From Gonocerus acuteangulatus (Eukaryota; Arthropoda; Insecta; Hemiptera; Coreidae): a DNA stretch of 64,000 nucleotides. Under the pieces are notes generated by a model. The model was given only the letters and a program-made list of their open reading frames with translations. It was not told where the DNA came from and searched no databases. The DNA lies in the NCBI GenBank assembly GCA_946811695.1, contig OX328124.1:85421293-85485292 (forward strand), written 5' to 3'. Numbering within the stretch: the stretch's first letter is position 1; every line of letters starts with the position of its first letter. A program made the translations under genes and the position numbers. Of the stretch, positions 10,372-21,639 are shown one piece after another.

Positions 10372-10530
10372 AATTTCTTTTTTTTGTCATTTTAGCTGAC
10401 AAAGGCTACCAATGAGTAGCCGAAACGTCCGAAATATAGATTTTTTAAAAACAAAATCATATTGAGGTTTACTTAGCCTAATCCCAACCATTCCATCTTT
10501 ACTTATCACCTCGACTGCTAACTATCTAAT
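10372..10530 (+). mobile_element. Penelope-like element 3' remnant
   Basis: It is shared with 14815-14960: the block from the hammerhead-like core through AATCCCAACCATTCCATC and TTACTTATCACCTCGAC is nearly identical in both. The link to Penelope-like elements is indirect, through the common upstream block near 14801 and 6650. Confidence 0.55.
10396..10430 (+). ncRNA. hammerhead-ribozyme-like motif, degenerate core
   Basis: CTGACAAA is followed by a perfect 6-bp stem II (GGCTAC, loop CAATGA, GTAGCC) and GAAACGTC. ACGT is self-complementary, as in dimer-forming type I hammerheads of Penelope-like elements. The core CUGANGA carries G to A, and there is one extra base before stem II, so activity is doubtful. 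Confidence 0.5.
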
Positions 10531-10535
10531 CATCA

Positions 10536-10539
<4 letters not shown>

Positions 10540-10577
<38 letters not shown>
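10540..10577. repeat. (TA)n tract
   Basis: A TA run of about 19 units followed by AAATAAATAAAATAAA. It lies just after a Penelope-like tail and is not clearly inside a HINE. Confidence 0.85.
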
Positions 10578-10583
<6 letters not shown>

Positions 10584-11506
10584 AATAAAATAAAAAATTT
10601 TGTTATAAAGAAGATTGTAATAAAATGTAAAGCATAAATCATTCAGTATCTTAATCCATGTTTACTGCTACACATAATTTAATAAATTAATATTGATTGA
10701 ATTTACTGTATGGATTATTTGATGTAATTTTTGGAGGCCCATTAGCCTTTTTTAAGGGTTAAGGTGTGAGCACTCCATGCCTAAGGTCATAGGTTGATTT
10801 CCACCTTGGGTAATGGAAAACCATCCTAAAAATCGGTGTTATGTATAAATTGATATCTTTGACTAGTTGGACTCGTTGTTGGTTAAAGACAATAGCCCTG
10901 AAAAAAAAATGTCTGAAGTGGATCTCTCTCCAGAAGAACAAGTTGCATCTCTAAAAGACCACAGTTAGATCACTTGCTGTTCGGCAGTGAAAATTGGGAC
11001 TACTTCCCTGGCTTTTGAGGGAGACAGTTTGGTGTTTGAAAGTATTGTTTTAAGGCAACCATATGGTGGGAGAAGAATGAATTAGGTTTACAAACTGGTG
11101 ATATTTGATTAAGGAGGCCGATATGGTCCTAGGACTTTGTCTGTAAGACTAAAATGAGCAATGTATGTTACTAGGAGGGGTAGTATTGAGTCACTAAGAA
11201 AACTCTTGATGGATTCCCTACATAGTACCGGGAGAAATGGAGTGATGGTGTTGATATAATGGGCGTTTCGAAACTGGATTCTGACTGCTAGAAACAGAAA
11301 GATAGTCGGCAAAACCTGTTAGAGAAGGCTAAGATTAGACACTGGATCTGATAGCCACTCCAATATTAATAACGATAACAATAAGTTATTGTTGCGTGCT
11401 AATGGCCCAGCAACTCATGCTCAACAATTCTACAAATTAAAAAATACATAAATTATTTTTTTTTTATGTTATCTTTTTATTTGCCTTTAACACGTAAAAT
11501 ATAAAA
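10578..11506. other. unassigned sequence
   Basis: AT-rich, with only short chance frames on the minus strand. No repeat relationship to the rest of the window was seen. It is bounded on the right by a HINE-A 5' end. Confidence 0.35.
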
Positions 11507-12760
11507 AGTCCGACTCGCAGGAACTGCGTCATCTTAGCGCGGTTACGTACATCTCGAAGAAATGGAATAGATTAGCATCACAAATCACAGGAAACTGACA
11601 GTAGCCAACTTACACAGAAGCGGATAATTTTTAATCTGTATAAGTCAATACAATTATTTACTGAAAACGTACTTACTCTTCGACTACTGCTGAGAAGGCT
11701 CTATTCTAAACTACCAAAAATTCGTTGTCATTTTAAGTATATTGTTTTAATAGCAAATTCGTTTTACTGTTATAATCAACTGTAAATACGTGCTTCATGG
11801 CGAATAAAATTCCATTCTGTCGTGGGTTAAATCTTTCTATAAAATAAGAAATAACGAGAACTTCAGTTGGAAGCTATGAGGAAGGTTATATAGATTCAAA
11901 ACAAACTATTTTGTTTGTTCAAAATTCAAAACAAACTATGCATACGTCATCATGTTTAGCCACAGCCATCTTCATTACCACAGCCTCTCCAAACTTATTA
12001 CCAATACCTTTCACCGTTTCTTAGCTTATTTTACTACAATACTAATTTTACTGATAAATGCAATCGAAAAAAAAAACAACCAATTAAAAAGTGAGATAAA
12101 CAAAGAGAAAACCCCATTCAAAACAAACACTTTTTAAGTTTTAAGCGCTTATATCTCCGATTGACGTTGCCCCATCGAATATTGCTTCAGAACTTTTTTG
12201 AAAAGAATTTAGTAAAAATTCGAATGGCCACCTTCCACTTACCACGATTTCCCAACCGTTATCGAGATATTTACGAAAAATGTATGAAGATCCGAAAACT
12301 TTTCATGTCTATTAATAAAATAATTTTTTTCGCATACTTCCTTAACTCCAAATATAACCAAAATTTAAACATCTTAGTTGGGATTAATTTCCAAGATGTA
12401 GAAAATATTTCAATTGAATCCCCGATTCTAAGTACCCACAAAAAAAATAATGACTTACAAAAACATTGATTCCACTTTTCTCAGAAACGGTTACAGATAT
12501 CGCCTTAAAAATGGGTTCATTCGTTTTCCTATGTTAAGAAACCTATAAAACAAGTACCTGCAAGCATATGAACTCAAAAACGTAAGCGTTACGATTTTTT
12601 TTGCGCGAATTTCGCCCCAAACACTATCTTCCAGTGGGCGAATTCAGCTGGTTAACGAACTTGACCTTTCGAATTAGACGACACATTTTTGTACCAAATT
12701 TCATCCAAATCGGACCATTTTTGAGCTTGATAGAGAGCGAACAGACAAACATATATATAA

Positions 12761-12829
<69 letters not shown>

Positions 12830-12966
12830 AATTTGAACCACCTATATTTTCGTGATCTATGGGGTCTGAAACGAGAAAGTTTCTAGTCGGCACTTCCGGA
12901 TTGCGTCGTGAGGTCAACCTCGTAAGCGGGTTCTCCCTATGGAGGTAGGGATGAACCGCGCTAAAA
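11507..12966 (+). mobile_element. HINE-A copy, complete ends, plus orientation
   Basis: It starts AGTCCGACTCGCAGGAACTG and ends GATGAACCGCGCTAAAA. The interior holds one set of the modules (CTCCGATTGACGTTGCC near 12150, CAAAAACGTAAGCGTTACG at 12575), the ACCAAATTTCATCC module at 12693, then AACAGACAAACATA and (TA)n at 12748-12826. The 3' hairpin is weakened here by substitutions. It serves as a reference for the family A layout. Confidence 0.8.
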
Positions 12967-13740
12967 AAACAAAACTAGTCATCCAACTACTGATATAAAT
13001 TTCAACTACACATTTTATAATAATAATTATTACTATATGAATAATTGAATGATTTTTTTTTTTTTTTTTGGAGGGAGTTATATTGTACATGTTAAAAACA
13101 AAGATTAAAAAAAAAGAAAGAAAAGTGAAACGAATACTTAGGCCACTTGTACTGGTGGTTTGAAGCTTCATAACACAGGCTTTGTTATTTATTTATTTTT
13201 ATATAATGGTGCATCTGCATCTAGGCCATTAGCGCCGACTTTGTTATTATTTATTAATATATGATTCTGTAAGTAATTAATATGTTTTTTATATAAAAAT
13301 ATTTTTTCATAAAATTGGTCTTGTATTATTTTGATTAGAGGCAAGACTATGAAGTAAAATATTTATAAATGGAATTATTGTTTTCTTGTAAATTTTGTAA
13401 GGTATAATCTGAGCGGGAAAATAAAATGAAACTCGAATTTAAGATTTATATTCCTGTTAATTGATTGAATAACTCCCTTGCTGAACAACATAAATAAATC
13501 AAAGAAAATTGGACATGACAGTATCAAAGTTTTGCTTCAACAACGAAGGGTTAAATTAACACGAAAAGTTAAGTTGATTTTATTTTAAATTTATCTGCCT
13601 ATAAATAAAAGGAAGGTGAAAAAAATGGTTTTCTTGGCTTAATTATTTTCCTCCAACCCACCATCAGCTGAGTAATTTTTAATTAATCGGGCCTTTCCTT
13701 CTCCAATCTATGGATCAATGTTTGGCCTTACCAACTTTTT
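12967..13740. other. unassigned spacer with a SINE tail
   Basis: AT-rich sequence between two HINE-A copies. The only recognisable item is the minus-strand SINE tail at 13190-13238. No gene is seen. Confidence 0.35.
13190..13238 (-). mobile_element. 49-bp SINE tail insertion
   Basis: The reverse complement reads GGCGCTAATGGCCTAGATG, then CAGATGCACC, then an ATTATATAAAAATAAATAA tail. CTTTGTTATT flanks it exactly at 13180-13189 and 13239-13248, a 10-bp target duplication. Only the terminal hairpin and tail were inserted. Confidence 0.75.
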
Positions 13741-13876
13741 TTTAGCGCGGTTCCTCCCTCCCCCATAGGGAGGAACCCCGCTTATAAGGTTGATCTCATG
13801 ACGCAATCCAGAAGTGCCGACTAGAAAATTTTGCGTTTCAGAACCCCTAGAGACCAAAAATGTGGTGGTTCAAATT

Positions 13877-13929
<53 letters not shown>

Positions 13930-14760
13930 CTGGTCGCTCTCTAGGTAGAAGACGAATGGTCCGATTTTGATGAAATTTGGTACAAAAATCCGTCGTCCAA
14001 TTTGAAAGGTCAAGTTCGTTAACCAGCAAAATCCGTCCACTGGAAGATGGCGTTTGGGGCGAAATTCGCGCAAAAAAAATCGTAACGCTTACGTTTTTGA
14101 GTTCATAAGCTTGTAAGCACTCGTTTTATAGGCTTCTTGGGCTAGGAAAACGAATGAAACCATTTTCAAGGCGATAGCTTTAACCGTTTTCGAGAAAATT
14201 GGAAAAATAGTTTTTGAATACCGTTTTTGGTTTGGGTACTTAGAATCATGGGATTCAGTTGAAACATTTTCTGCATGTTCTACTTTCATTAAAACTAATA
14301 TGTTGAAATTTGTGTTACGTTTGGAGTTAAGGAAGGGTTAGAATAAAATATTTTATTAACAGACATAAAAAGTTTTGGTAACTTTGTATACTTTCCTTAA
14401 TATCTCGAAAAAGGTTGAGAATCTTGGTAAACGGAAGAATACCATTAGAAAGCTAACTAAATGCTCTACAAAAAAGGTTGTGATGAAAGTTTTGATTAGA
14501 CGATGTCAATCGGAGAAATAAGTGCTTAAAACTTTAAAGTAATTGATTTCGCTTATTCGAACTGTTCTTTTTGTCTGTTTTTATTCATTGTTATTTTTTA
14601 ACTGCTTATAGTTGGATAATGTATTTGATAATAAATCAGGTTAAGAAAAATAAAAAAAAAAAAACAATTTAATCTTAGAGATATGGATTTCCTAGATATA
14701 GCTTTTCAACTGCCTAGCGGGGTCCTTCCTAGGGCGGGGACCCATCCAGGTAAGATCGTA
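13740..14760 (-). mobile_element. HINE-A copy, 5' end lost
   Basis: The 3' hairpin terminus is at 13740-13790, (TA)n at about 13879-13924, and the TCCGATTTTGATGAAATTTG module at 13960, followed by the usual interior modules. It breaks off near 14760 in the segment normally following CTTCCTAGGG, just before the Penelope-like 3' block. Confidence 0.75.
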
Positions 14761-14799
14761 AATAAGACCTTTCTTGAAAGTAAAGATGGAACTGTCAAC

Positions 14800-14960
14800 T
14801 TTGGTCCTCCTCTGCCTCCCGGCACTTTCATTGCTGACGGAGGCTACCAATGAGTAGCCGAAACGTCCTAAATATAGATTTTTTAACAAAAATCGTATTG
14901 AAGTTTCTTTAGCCGAATCCCAACCATTCCATCTTTACTTATCACCTCGACGGCTAATAT
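14800..14960 (+). mobile_element. Penelope-like element 3' remnant with hammerhead-like motif
   Basis: TTGGTCCTCCTCTGCC and CGGCACTTTCATTG match the tail of the GIY-YIG Penelope-like copy at about 6645. The remainder matches 10396-10530. It therefore links the endonuclease fragment and the hammerhead-like block into one element family. Confidence 0.6.
14834..14868 (+). ncRNA. hammerhead-ribozyme-like motif, degenerate core
   Basis: CTGACGGA, then stem II GGCTAC / GTAGCC with loop CAATGA, then GAAACGTCC. The second core A is G here, whereas the copy at 10396 has lost the G. Each copy is intact where the other is mutated, so a common ancestor with CTGACGA is likely. One extra base precedes stem II in both. 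Confidence 0.5.
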
Positions 14961-14969
14961 AATAATATT

Positions 14970-15335
14970 ACGTTGTTTCGTTAATAAGCTCGCAGGAACA
15001 CTTTTAATAGTTTTTTTTAACGTGGGGAATCGAATGAACCAATTTTTAAGGGGATATCAGTAACCATTTCTATAAAAGTAAACTTTTACGGTTGACGTAT
15101 TCTACTGATTAACGACCTTACCCTTTCAAATCATACGTAATATTTTTTTACGAAATTTTATTAAAATTTTGCCATTTTTAGAGCAGCTAGAGACAGAACA
15201 GACACATATAAATGCAAATTTGAACCACCCTTATATTCTGCATTAATGGGTTTCGGAACGTGGACTTTTCTACTCGGCACTTCCGATTGCGCCATAAGCG
15301 GGTTTCCTCCCTAAGGAGAGAGGGTGAAAACTCGC
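14970..15335 (+). mobile_element. old, diverged HINE-A 3' half
   Basis: Recognisable blocks in order: CGAATGAACCAATTTTTAAG, GATTAACGACCTTACCC, CAGACACATATAAATGCAAATTTGAACC (given as CAGACACATA and CAAATTTGAACCACC), TACTCGGCACTTCCGATTGC, and a decayed terminal hairpin near 15300. The TA tract is reduced to almost nothing, so this is an older copy. Confidence 0.6.
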
Positions 15336-15654
15336 CAATATTGGAATCTTGTAAGGTCTGAAAGTCGTGAACTAGGGGGCGTGATTATACGTATTTTATT
15401 ATCATCATCAGGGGATAAGGGTGATACGATTTTTTTTTTGTATAGGTACTGCTGGAATATAACAAGGTAAATAGTAATATAAATATTTTTTTTATGATCC
15501 ATACAATGATTACCTCCCTCGATTCCCTGCCATTCATTTGATACCGAAAAAAGGTGCTGTCAAAATTAGTCAATTGCCTTTCGGTTACTTTATTCAGTAC
15601 TACCTGTATTCTAATTTTTAAAAATGTTAAAAAATAAAGTGTTAGACATAATTC

Positions 15655-15898
15655 AAAATGGCCGATGTAATTCGTGAAGCAGCAAACAGAGGCCAGCACC
15701 ACAGCCTGCGAGTAAGATAGCTCTTATAAAAGAAAGAAATCTTTTGAACAAATTTGACTATTTTGACCTAGCCTAGGAGATTCCCCATATCAAGACCTAC
15801 CTGTGTGCAATGTTTGGTCAAAATCGGTCAAACGGCGTGGATTTGTATAAGGAACAAATAGACAACCAGACGGGTAGGTGATTATTATATATACAGAT
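15655..15898 (-). mobile_element. family C element fragment
   Basis: It matches the minus-oriented family C copy at 44715-45335 at both ends: AAACAGAGGCCAGCACCACAGC and TGCGAGTAAGATAG (shown as AGAGGCCAGCACCACAG), and TAGCCTAGGAGATTCCCC, CAAAATCGGTCAAACGG, TTTGTATAAGGAACAAA. The middle is deleted. It ends with GACAACCAGACGGG and a short TATATA run. Confidence 0.7.
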
Positions 15899-16394
15899 TT
15901 TTAGATTTCACATTTTTTCAGCAAGATTAGGCAGTTAGGAATTATGAGTTTTTAGAGATGTTATAAAAACTCAATACTATTGGTATGCATTATATTTACA
16001 CTTAGGTTTTTGAATAAATTGTTTCGAGGTTTTCCCGCTGTCAGTGGGTTTTGTTTAGCGGAGACCGAAGCAGCCGAAATCTCCTTTGCCAGCTTAAAAG
16101 GATTTAGCGTCGGAGCCGTTCCATTTCACTATAATCCCAATAAAATTAGCTTTCGGCCTACCAACCCAATGAAAAATACATTACCTTCCTCATTCCCCCA
16201 CCCCGTACCCATTCCTATGCTCAGATGAAAATTATTCCGACCGAACTTGACAACTTAAGTTTCTTCTCTGGTTATCTAAAGATGATGTATCATCGATTAT
16301 TGGAATTTATTTATGATTACTACTGGTTCCTTTTAAATATTTTTACTTAAATGTTTATTGAAATGCTTCTAATTCGAATTAATACTATATATTC

Positions 16395-16398
<4 letters not shown>
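15899..16398. other. unassigned sequence
   Basis: A plus-strand frame of 82 codons is present (15980-16228), without recognisable domains, membrane segment or repeat match. I cannot say whether it is an exon. The rest is AT-rich spacer. Confidence 0.3.

Positions 16399-16480
<82 letters not shown>
16399..16480. repeat. (TA)n microsatellite with ACACACACAT interruption
   Basis: Two TA runs separated by ACACACACAT. No HINE motifs flank it, unlike most TA tracts here. Confidence 0.85.
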
Positions 16481-16486
<6 letters not shown>

Positions 16487-16608
16487 AATGAATCAATTCT
16501 CTATGTCTTTTATATGAAACCCTCTTTTTTCACTGGCGAGAATCTGTAGGCGGCAATGTTTAATCAAGAACAAAAAACTAAAATTATTTTGAAAGAAGAA
16601 GGAAAAGG

Positions 16609-16650
16609 TGCTAATGACCATAGCAGTCGACGCACCCAAATAAAAAAAAA
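16609..16650 (+). mobile_element. SINE tail remnant
   Basis: GGTGCTAATGACCATAGC followed by GACGCACC forms the terminal hairpin with arms GGTGC and GCACC, then an A-rich tail. A possible 7-bp duplication AAAAGGT flanks it, but part of that lies in low-complexity sequence. Confidence 0.55.
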
Positions 16651-16849
16651 ACTTTTTATAAAAAGGTCGTTAAAACATTCGCCAAAAATCGCTCATAAAA
16701 TCGTTATATTCCAATGAATCGAAAAAAAAACTCCGTACGTTACTAGCCTTTATCATTAGGAAGCTGAAGTTGAAATTGATCGGATGAAAATTGAAGGCTT
16801 TCGCTAATCGGGCGATTTAAAAAACATAGTTTTCAGAAAATCTACCTTA

Positions 16850-17035
16850 AAGATTATCGTACTGAAATGTTCTCTTGGATATAATTTTCGATTTGTTAAG
16901 GAAGCATTTAAGCCCATAAAAAAGAAAATGATAAGAAAAAGTTACTAGGTATTAACCCTTAAATTAACAAGTAAGTTCCTTGAAATAATGCAAATATTAT
17001 AAATCGTGTATCTACGTGTTAGCACGGTTCCTCCC
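16850..17035. repeat. dispersed repeat, shared with 33650-33835
   Basis: GGAAGCATTTAAG, AAGAAAATGATAAGAAAAAG, TTACTAGGTATTA and TCGTGTATCTACGTGTTAGC occur in the same order in the other copy. In the other copy the sequence continues directly into a block that in this locus lies at 18781-18855, so about 1.7 kb intervenes here. Confidence 0.65.
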
Positions 17036-17155
17036 TCCATCTGTAGAGAGGAACCCCGCTCGGAAGGTTGACCTCATGACGCAAACCGGAAGTGCCGACT
17101 AGAAAATTTAACTTTTCAGAACCCCTACAGAACGAAAATAACGGTGTTTCAAATT

Positions 17156-17240
<85 letters not shown>

Positions 17241-17330
17241 TTGTCTGTTTGCGGCATAGCTGCCTAAAAAATGGTAAGATTTTTATGTTTATTTATATTC
17301 ATTTGTATAAGAAAGCCTTGAATTTGGATT
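17030..17330 (-). mobile_element. HINE-A 3' end and TA tract, truncated
   Basis: AGCACGGTTCCTCCCTCC at the terminus, GACCTCATGACGCAAACC, CGAAAATAACGGTG, then TG and TA repeats to about 17235 and TTTGTCTGTTTGCGG. The following CATAGCTGCCTAAAAAATGG also occurs at 29113, so it marks a distinct sub-family of the core. Confidence 0.65.
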
Positions 17331-17533
17331 GTCATTAATATCGGCCATTTCCGTGTTTTCGATGTGGTTCGACCAAATTTAGTTACTTTCTATCCGTCAA
17401 AAGAGTAAATTATCAATAAGAAGTTAAATGAAAAAAAGTGAAAATATATAAAAAAGGTATTCGAAAATATTTGTATTGAGCATCCTCATTTCTTTGGTAT
17501 GTTCTATTTAAATAATTACTCTCATTCAATCCC

Positions 17534-18193
17534 TGCTTTTACAAATTATCAGAAATTAAGAACACAGTAAAAGCATGGAGTAACGAACAATACACCTTAA
17601 CAAGAAGAGACCAAGTAGTACTGACCAGACTTCGCATTGGACACTCGTTGCTCACACATAATTACCTCATGGAGAAAAAAGACAAACCTATATGCAGAGT
17701 TTGTAACGTAACATTAACAATTAAACACATACTCGCTGAATGTAAAAGACGTGACAAACTGAACATTCCACACGACCTACAAGAACTTCTTACAGAGGGT
17801 AGTCCATACATACACTCTATACTTCAATATTTAAAACACATAAACATGTATCACAGAATCTGAAGAAACGAAATTTTTTTTTTTTTAATTTTATATATTA
17901 TTTAATTATTACTCAATTTTACTTGGTCATTAATGGAAAACCACAACATGTAGCACCCTCCATGACCTAATAAATAATTGTAGCTAGTTTTAGTGATAAG
18001 TTATGTAAATATATTAACTGTAGTTCAAATAGCAAGACTCTAAATAAAGTTTAGCACTTAATTCTTAACACAAACCTACTAACTTTTGTCGTATGCTCTC
18101 CTCAAACTTTTGTTGTATTTAGTACTATAAGTTACTGATAATTGTGAACATATAAATTTGTATTTTTTACTGTATCTTAAAAAAAAAAAAAAT
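17534..18193 (+). mobile_element. 5'-truncated I-group LINE with 10-bp target duplication
   Basis: ATTCAATCCC lies at 17524-17533 and 18194-18203 around this 660-bp insert. It holds the end of ORF2, a stop at 17861-17863, a 3' UTR of about 315 bp and a terminal poly(A). It is an ordinary truncated LINE copy. Confidence 0.8.
17552..17863 (+). pseudogene. ORF2 C-terminus of I-group LINE
   Basis: The frame is open from GAAATTAAG at 17552 to the stop. It encodes the conserved block RRDQVVLTRLRIGHSLLTHN and the zinc motif CRVCNVTLTIKHILAEC, then a tail ending YLKHINMYHRI. It is closest to the copies at 34133 and 63168 (same LTIKH core and same tail pattern). There is no start codon, because the copy is truncated; there are no internal stops in the part retained. 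Confidence 0.75.
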
Positions 18194-18203
18194 ATTCAAT
18201 CCC

Positions 18204-18918
18204 CGTCATTTTATGGAATAGATTTATATAACTCTCTTACTTGCACACATTCTTAGGTAAATTTATTGAACATTCAATCAAGATTCTAAACCTGTTAGGG
18301 ATTCTGAATGTTCATTTGTAGCGTTAAACAAATAATTTTACCTGAGAACTCTAAATAGACATACACAAACATAAGTTTGGATCGATGTGAGAAGGAACGA
18401 AAGCCTGCTAACGATGAACTCAGTGAACATATTCTGAATTATTTGTTTCAAGCCCGGAAAAGGTCTTACATACAGGTCATGGTTATTTGTTGTGGATCCA
18501 TCGGCAGGGCTACTGTTTGCTTTGAAGCTTCATCAATATTTGTTTTGCTAATGTTTAAAGCAGCGGTTTTGCAAATATTGATTTACAAGCACATCCAACC
18601 TGCCCTACAGGAATGTTGACCATATGAATTGGATAAATACTTTGATTTTCCACGTCTAATCCGAATCCTACGTGGTAATGTAGTCTTTGATTTCTACAAA
18701 TATACCGATATCAATTACAGTTTGTTCCCTTCCTATCGAATTCTGTATGGAATTTTAACTTTTATTACAAGTTTGTTACGCAGTTCAGAGTATGTGTTTA
18801 TACGAAAATAAGTACGAATGCCCCCGATTTGATATATTTGTTCGCAGTTATGGTTTGATGTACTGAAATTTTCATATTTGTTTGTCTTGTTTTTTTCCCA
18901 TAATTTCTTGTAATAAAA
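18204..18918. other. unassigned sequence including part of a dispersed repeat
   Basis: Two short plus-strand frames (18377-18619 and 18629-18811) have no recognisable domain. Positions 18781-18855 match 33840-33905 (ATACGAAAATAAGTACGA and CCCGATTTGAT) and belong to the split repeat described at 16850. Confidence 0.35.
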
Positions 18919-19570
18919 AGTCCGACTCGCAGGAACTGCATCATCTTAGCGCGGCTCCTTTCTTATCCCTAGTCTAATTTGGAAAGATTAAAATATTTAT
19001 TTATTGATAAGGCTTCGCAACTTTGGTGAATCGCCTTAAGATTAAAATAGAAGCAGTTATTATTTTGGTTCCACCGGTCTTGAAAGGTCTTGATTTACGA
19101 TCTTACCTGGAAGGGTCGGTCAACACTTGAAAGGGTCCCGCTAGTTACAAGGTCTTGGAATCTAGGAAATCTATATTTCTCACAATAAATTGTTTTGTTA
19201 TTTTACTTACCTAGTTTTATTGTAAAATACATTATCCAACTATAAGCAATGAAAAAATAGGAATAAAAACAGACAAAAAACCGTTCGAATAAACGAAATC
19301 AATTACTTTAATGGTTTAAGCACTTATTTCTCCGATTGACATCGCCTAATTAAAACTTTCGTCAGAACATTTTTTGTAGACCATTTAGTAAGCTTTCGAA
19401 TGGTAACCTCTCGCTTCCCAAGATTTTCAACCGTTTTCGAGATATTAAGAAATTATACGAAGTTCCCAAAACTTTTCATTATTTCTAGCAATAGAAAATT
19501 GGTCTCATTTTACCTATCCTGTTTTACACACAAATACATTTTCTTAACGTAAGAAATTACAAAAATAAAA

Positions 19571-20800
19571 AGTCCGTCACGCAGGAGCTGCATAACTAAG
19601 CACTTTCCTCAGAATTTGGGTAGTGTAGACTGCTTTCCAGAACAATTTGCTTAAAATATCCTACATAAATAAAATAAAAACATGAATAGTTCTCTTTTAA
19701 TTTTGTAATGAGTAACTGATCAATTATTAAAATGCTTCCAGAGTTATGTTTACACATGGTACCTACTACACTACGTAATAAATACAAAAAATCTCATATT
19801 ATCGTATTTTGATCTAACGCAGGAACAGGATACAGTCACTCTAGTGGTAGAAAGCGCTCCTTGTGGCGGCTTTGTGAACCTACGTCTGGCGGGCTTTTCT
19901 ATTGAAATATATTACAAATTAAACCCCCGCTTTCCGATTGACCGATTCAGCTCATTTTTACAACACATCTTTCTCATGTGTTACCCACGACGTATACCGC
20001 GTTTCGTTACAATACAGCAGAAATTACGACCGGTATGAGTATATTAGGAATTTGGGTCCGGAGTAAACCCCCCCTTCTAATGAACCGATTTAGTTTATTT
20101 TTACAACACATATTTACCTGTAGATTACCACTACGAATACCGAGTTTCGTCGAAATATACCAAAAATCACGGCTGGTAGTGGCGAATTGGTATTGTGGGT
20201 CCGGAGTAAACCCCCCCTCCTAATGAACCGATTTAGTTTATTTTTACAACACATATTTACCTGTGGATTAGCACTACGAATACCGAGTTTCGTCGAAATA
20301 TACCAAAAATCACGGCTGGTAGTGGCGAATTGGTATTGTGGGTCCGGAGTAAACCCCCCCTTCTAATGAGCCGATTTAGTTCATTTTTATATCTCACTTT
20401 TCTCTCTATATTACCACTACGAATACCAAGTTTCGTTGAAATATAACAAATATTACGGCTGACATAGTCAAATTAGTGTTTTGGGTCCGGGGTAAACCCC
20501 CCCTTCCGGTGGACCGATTTTGGTGGTTAACGAACTCGTTCAATCGTTTGCTAATTGAATGCTATATACCAAGTTTCGTGACGAAAAAACAAAAACTCTG
20601 GCCGCTATCGTGTTAACAGACACATATATATATATATATATATATGCATATATATATATATATAGATATATATAAATTTTAACGGGGGTCATTTTCGGTG
20701 TCTACTAGGTAGGATCGATAAAGATTTGAAGAAATTTTTCAAAAATTCCGTCATGAGTCCAACCTCAATAGCTACTTTCCTTCGGAGGAAAGTGCTAAAA
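19571..20800 (+). mobile_element. HINE family B, complete copy
   Basis: It starts AGTCCGTCACGCAGGAGCTG and ends GGAGGAAAGTGCTAAAA. The layout parallels family A: a subterminal AAGCACTTTCCTC near the 5' end mirrored by GAGGAAAGTGCTAAAA at the 3' end, a (TA)n tract before the 3' part, and no coding region. The B-specific feature is an internal array of 143-bp repeats. Comparing with 22770-22800, where the same host sequence lacks B, shows insertion after a run of A without a target duplication. Confidence 0.85.
19921..20520 (+). repeat. 143-bp tandem array inside HINE-B
   Basis: The GGGTCCGGAGTAAACCCCCC block begins at 20054, 20197, 20340 and 20483, a period of exactly 143 bp; a diverged first unit starts at about 19921. 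Each unit contains ACCGATTTAGTT, a TACCAAGTTTCG-type module and an ATTACGGCTG-type stretch. Confidence 0.9.
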
Positions 20801-21427
20801 TCAATAAAAAACTAAGGGAAAGAGACAAAAATTACAAAATGAACGACAAACACCCGTTCATAAGAACTAAACAGACGTATTTGAAGTTTTAAGCACTTAT
20901 TTCTTCGACTGACATCACCTAATCAAAACTTGTTTCAGAATCTTTTCTGTAGAGAATTTAGAAAGCTTTCAAATAGTTTCTATCCACTTATGAAAATTTC
21001 CCAACCGTGTTCGAGATATTAATGAAAATATACGAAGTTCCCAAAACTTTTCATGTCTGTTCATAAAATATTTTATTCTAACCCTTCCTTAACTCCAAAC
21101 GTAACCAAAAGTTTAAGATATTAGTTTTGATAAAATTTGAACATGCAAAAAATGTTTCAACTGAATCCCATGATTTTATGTACCAAAACCAAAAACATTA
21201 TTCAGCGACTATGTTCCCAATTTTCTCGAAAACGGTTAAAGCTATCGCCTTAAAAACGGTTTCATTCGTTTTCCTAGGCCAAGAAGCCAACAAAACGAGT
21301 ACTTACAAGCATATGAACTAAAAAATATAAGCGTTGCGATTTTATTTGCGCGAATTTCGCCTCAAACGCCATCTTCCAGTGGTGGGCGGATTTTGCTGGT
21401 TAACGAACTTGACCTTTCAAATAACAG

Positions 21428-21488
<61 letters not shown>

Positions 21489-21639
21489 TACAAATTTGAA
21501 CCACTGTTACTTTTGGTCTCTAGGGGTTCTGAAACGCGAAATTTTCTAGTCGGCACTTCCGGATTGTTTCATGAGATCAATTTTATAAGCGGGGTTCCTC
21601 CCTATGAAGGGAGGGAGGAACTGCGCTAACAATATAAAC

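Larger units (their letters stand above)
18919..21629 (+). mobile_element. HINE-A copy with a nested HINE-B
   Basis: It starts AGTCCGACTCGCAGGAACTG at 18919, is interrupted by family B at 19571-20800, and ends GAGGAACTGCGCTAAC. The interior modules upstream and downstream of the B insert are those found uninterrupted at 22400-23300. The (TA)n tract is at 21434-21491. Confidence 0.8.

Noticed and set aside
14089..14289. Recurring peptide beginning MKVEHAENVSTES in many HINE-A copies (also 1659, 23110, 29989, 32236)
   Set aside because: The frame is repeated because the DNA is repeated; copies carry frameshifts and variable ends without preference for synonymous change visible by eye, so it is not supported as a gene.
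15980..16228. 82-codon plus-strand frame as a gene
   Set aside because: No recognisable family, no flanking splice signals that I could support.
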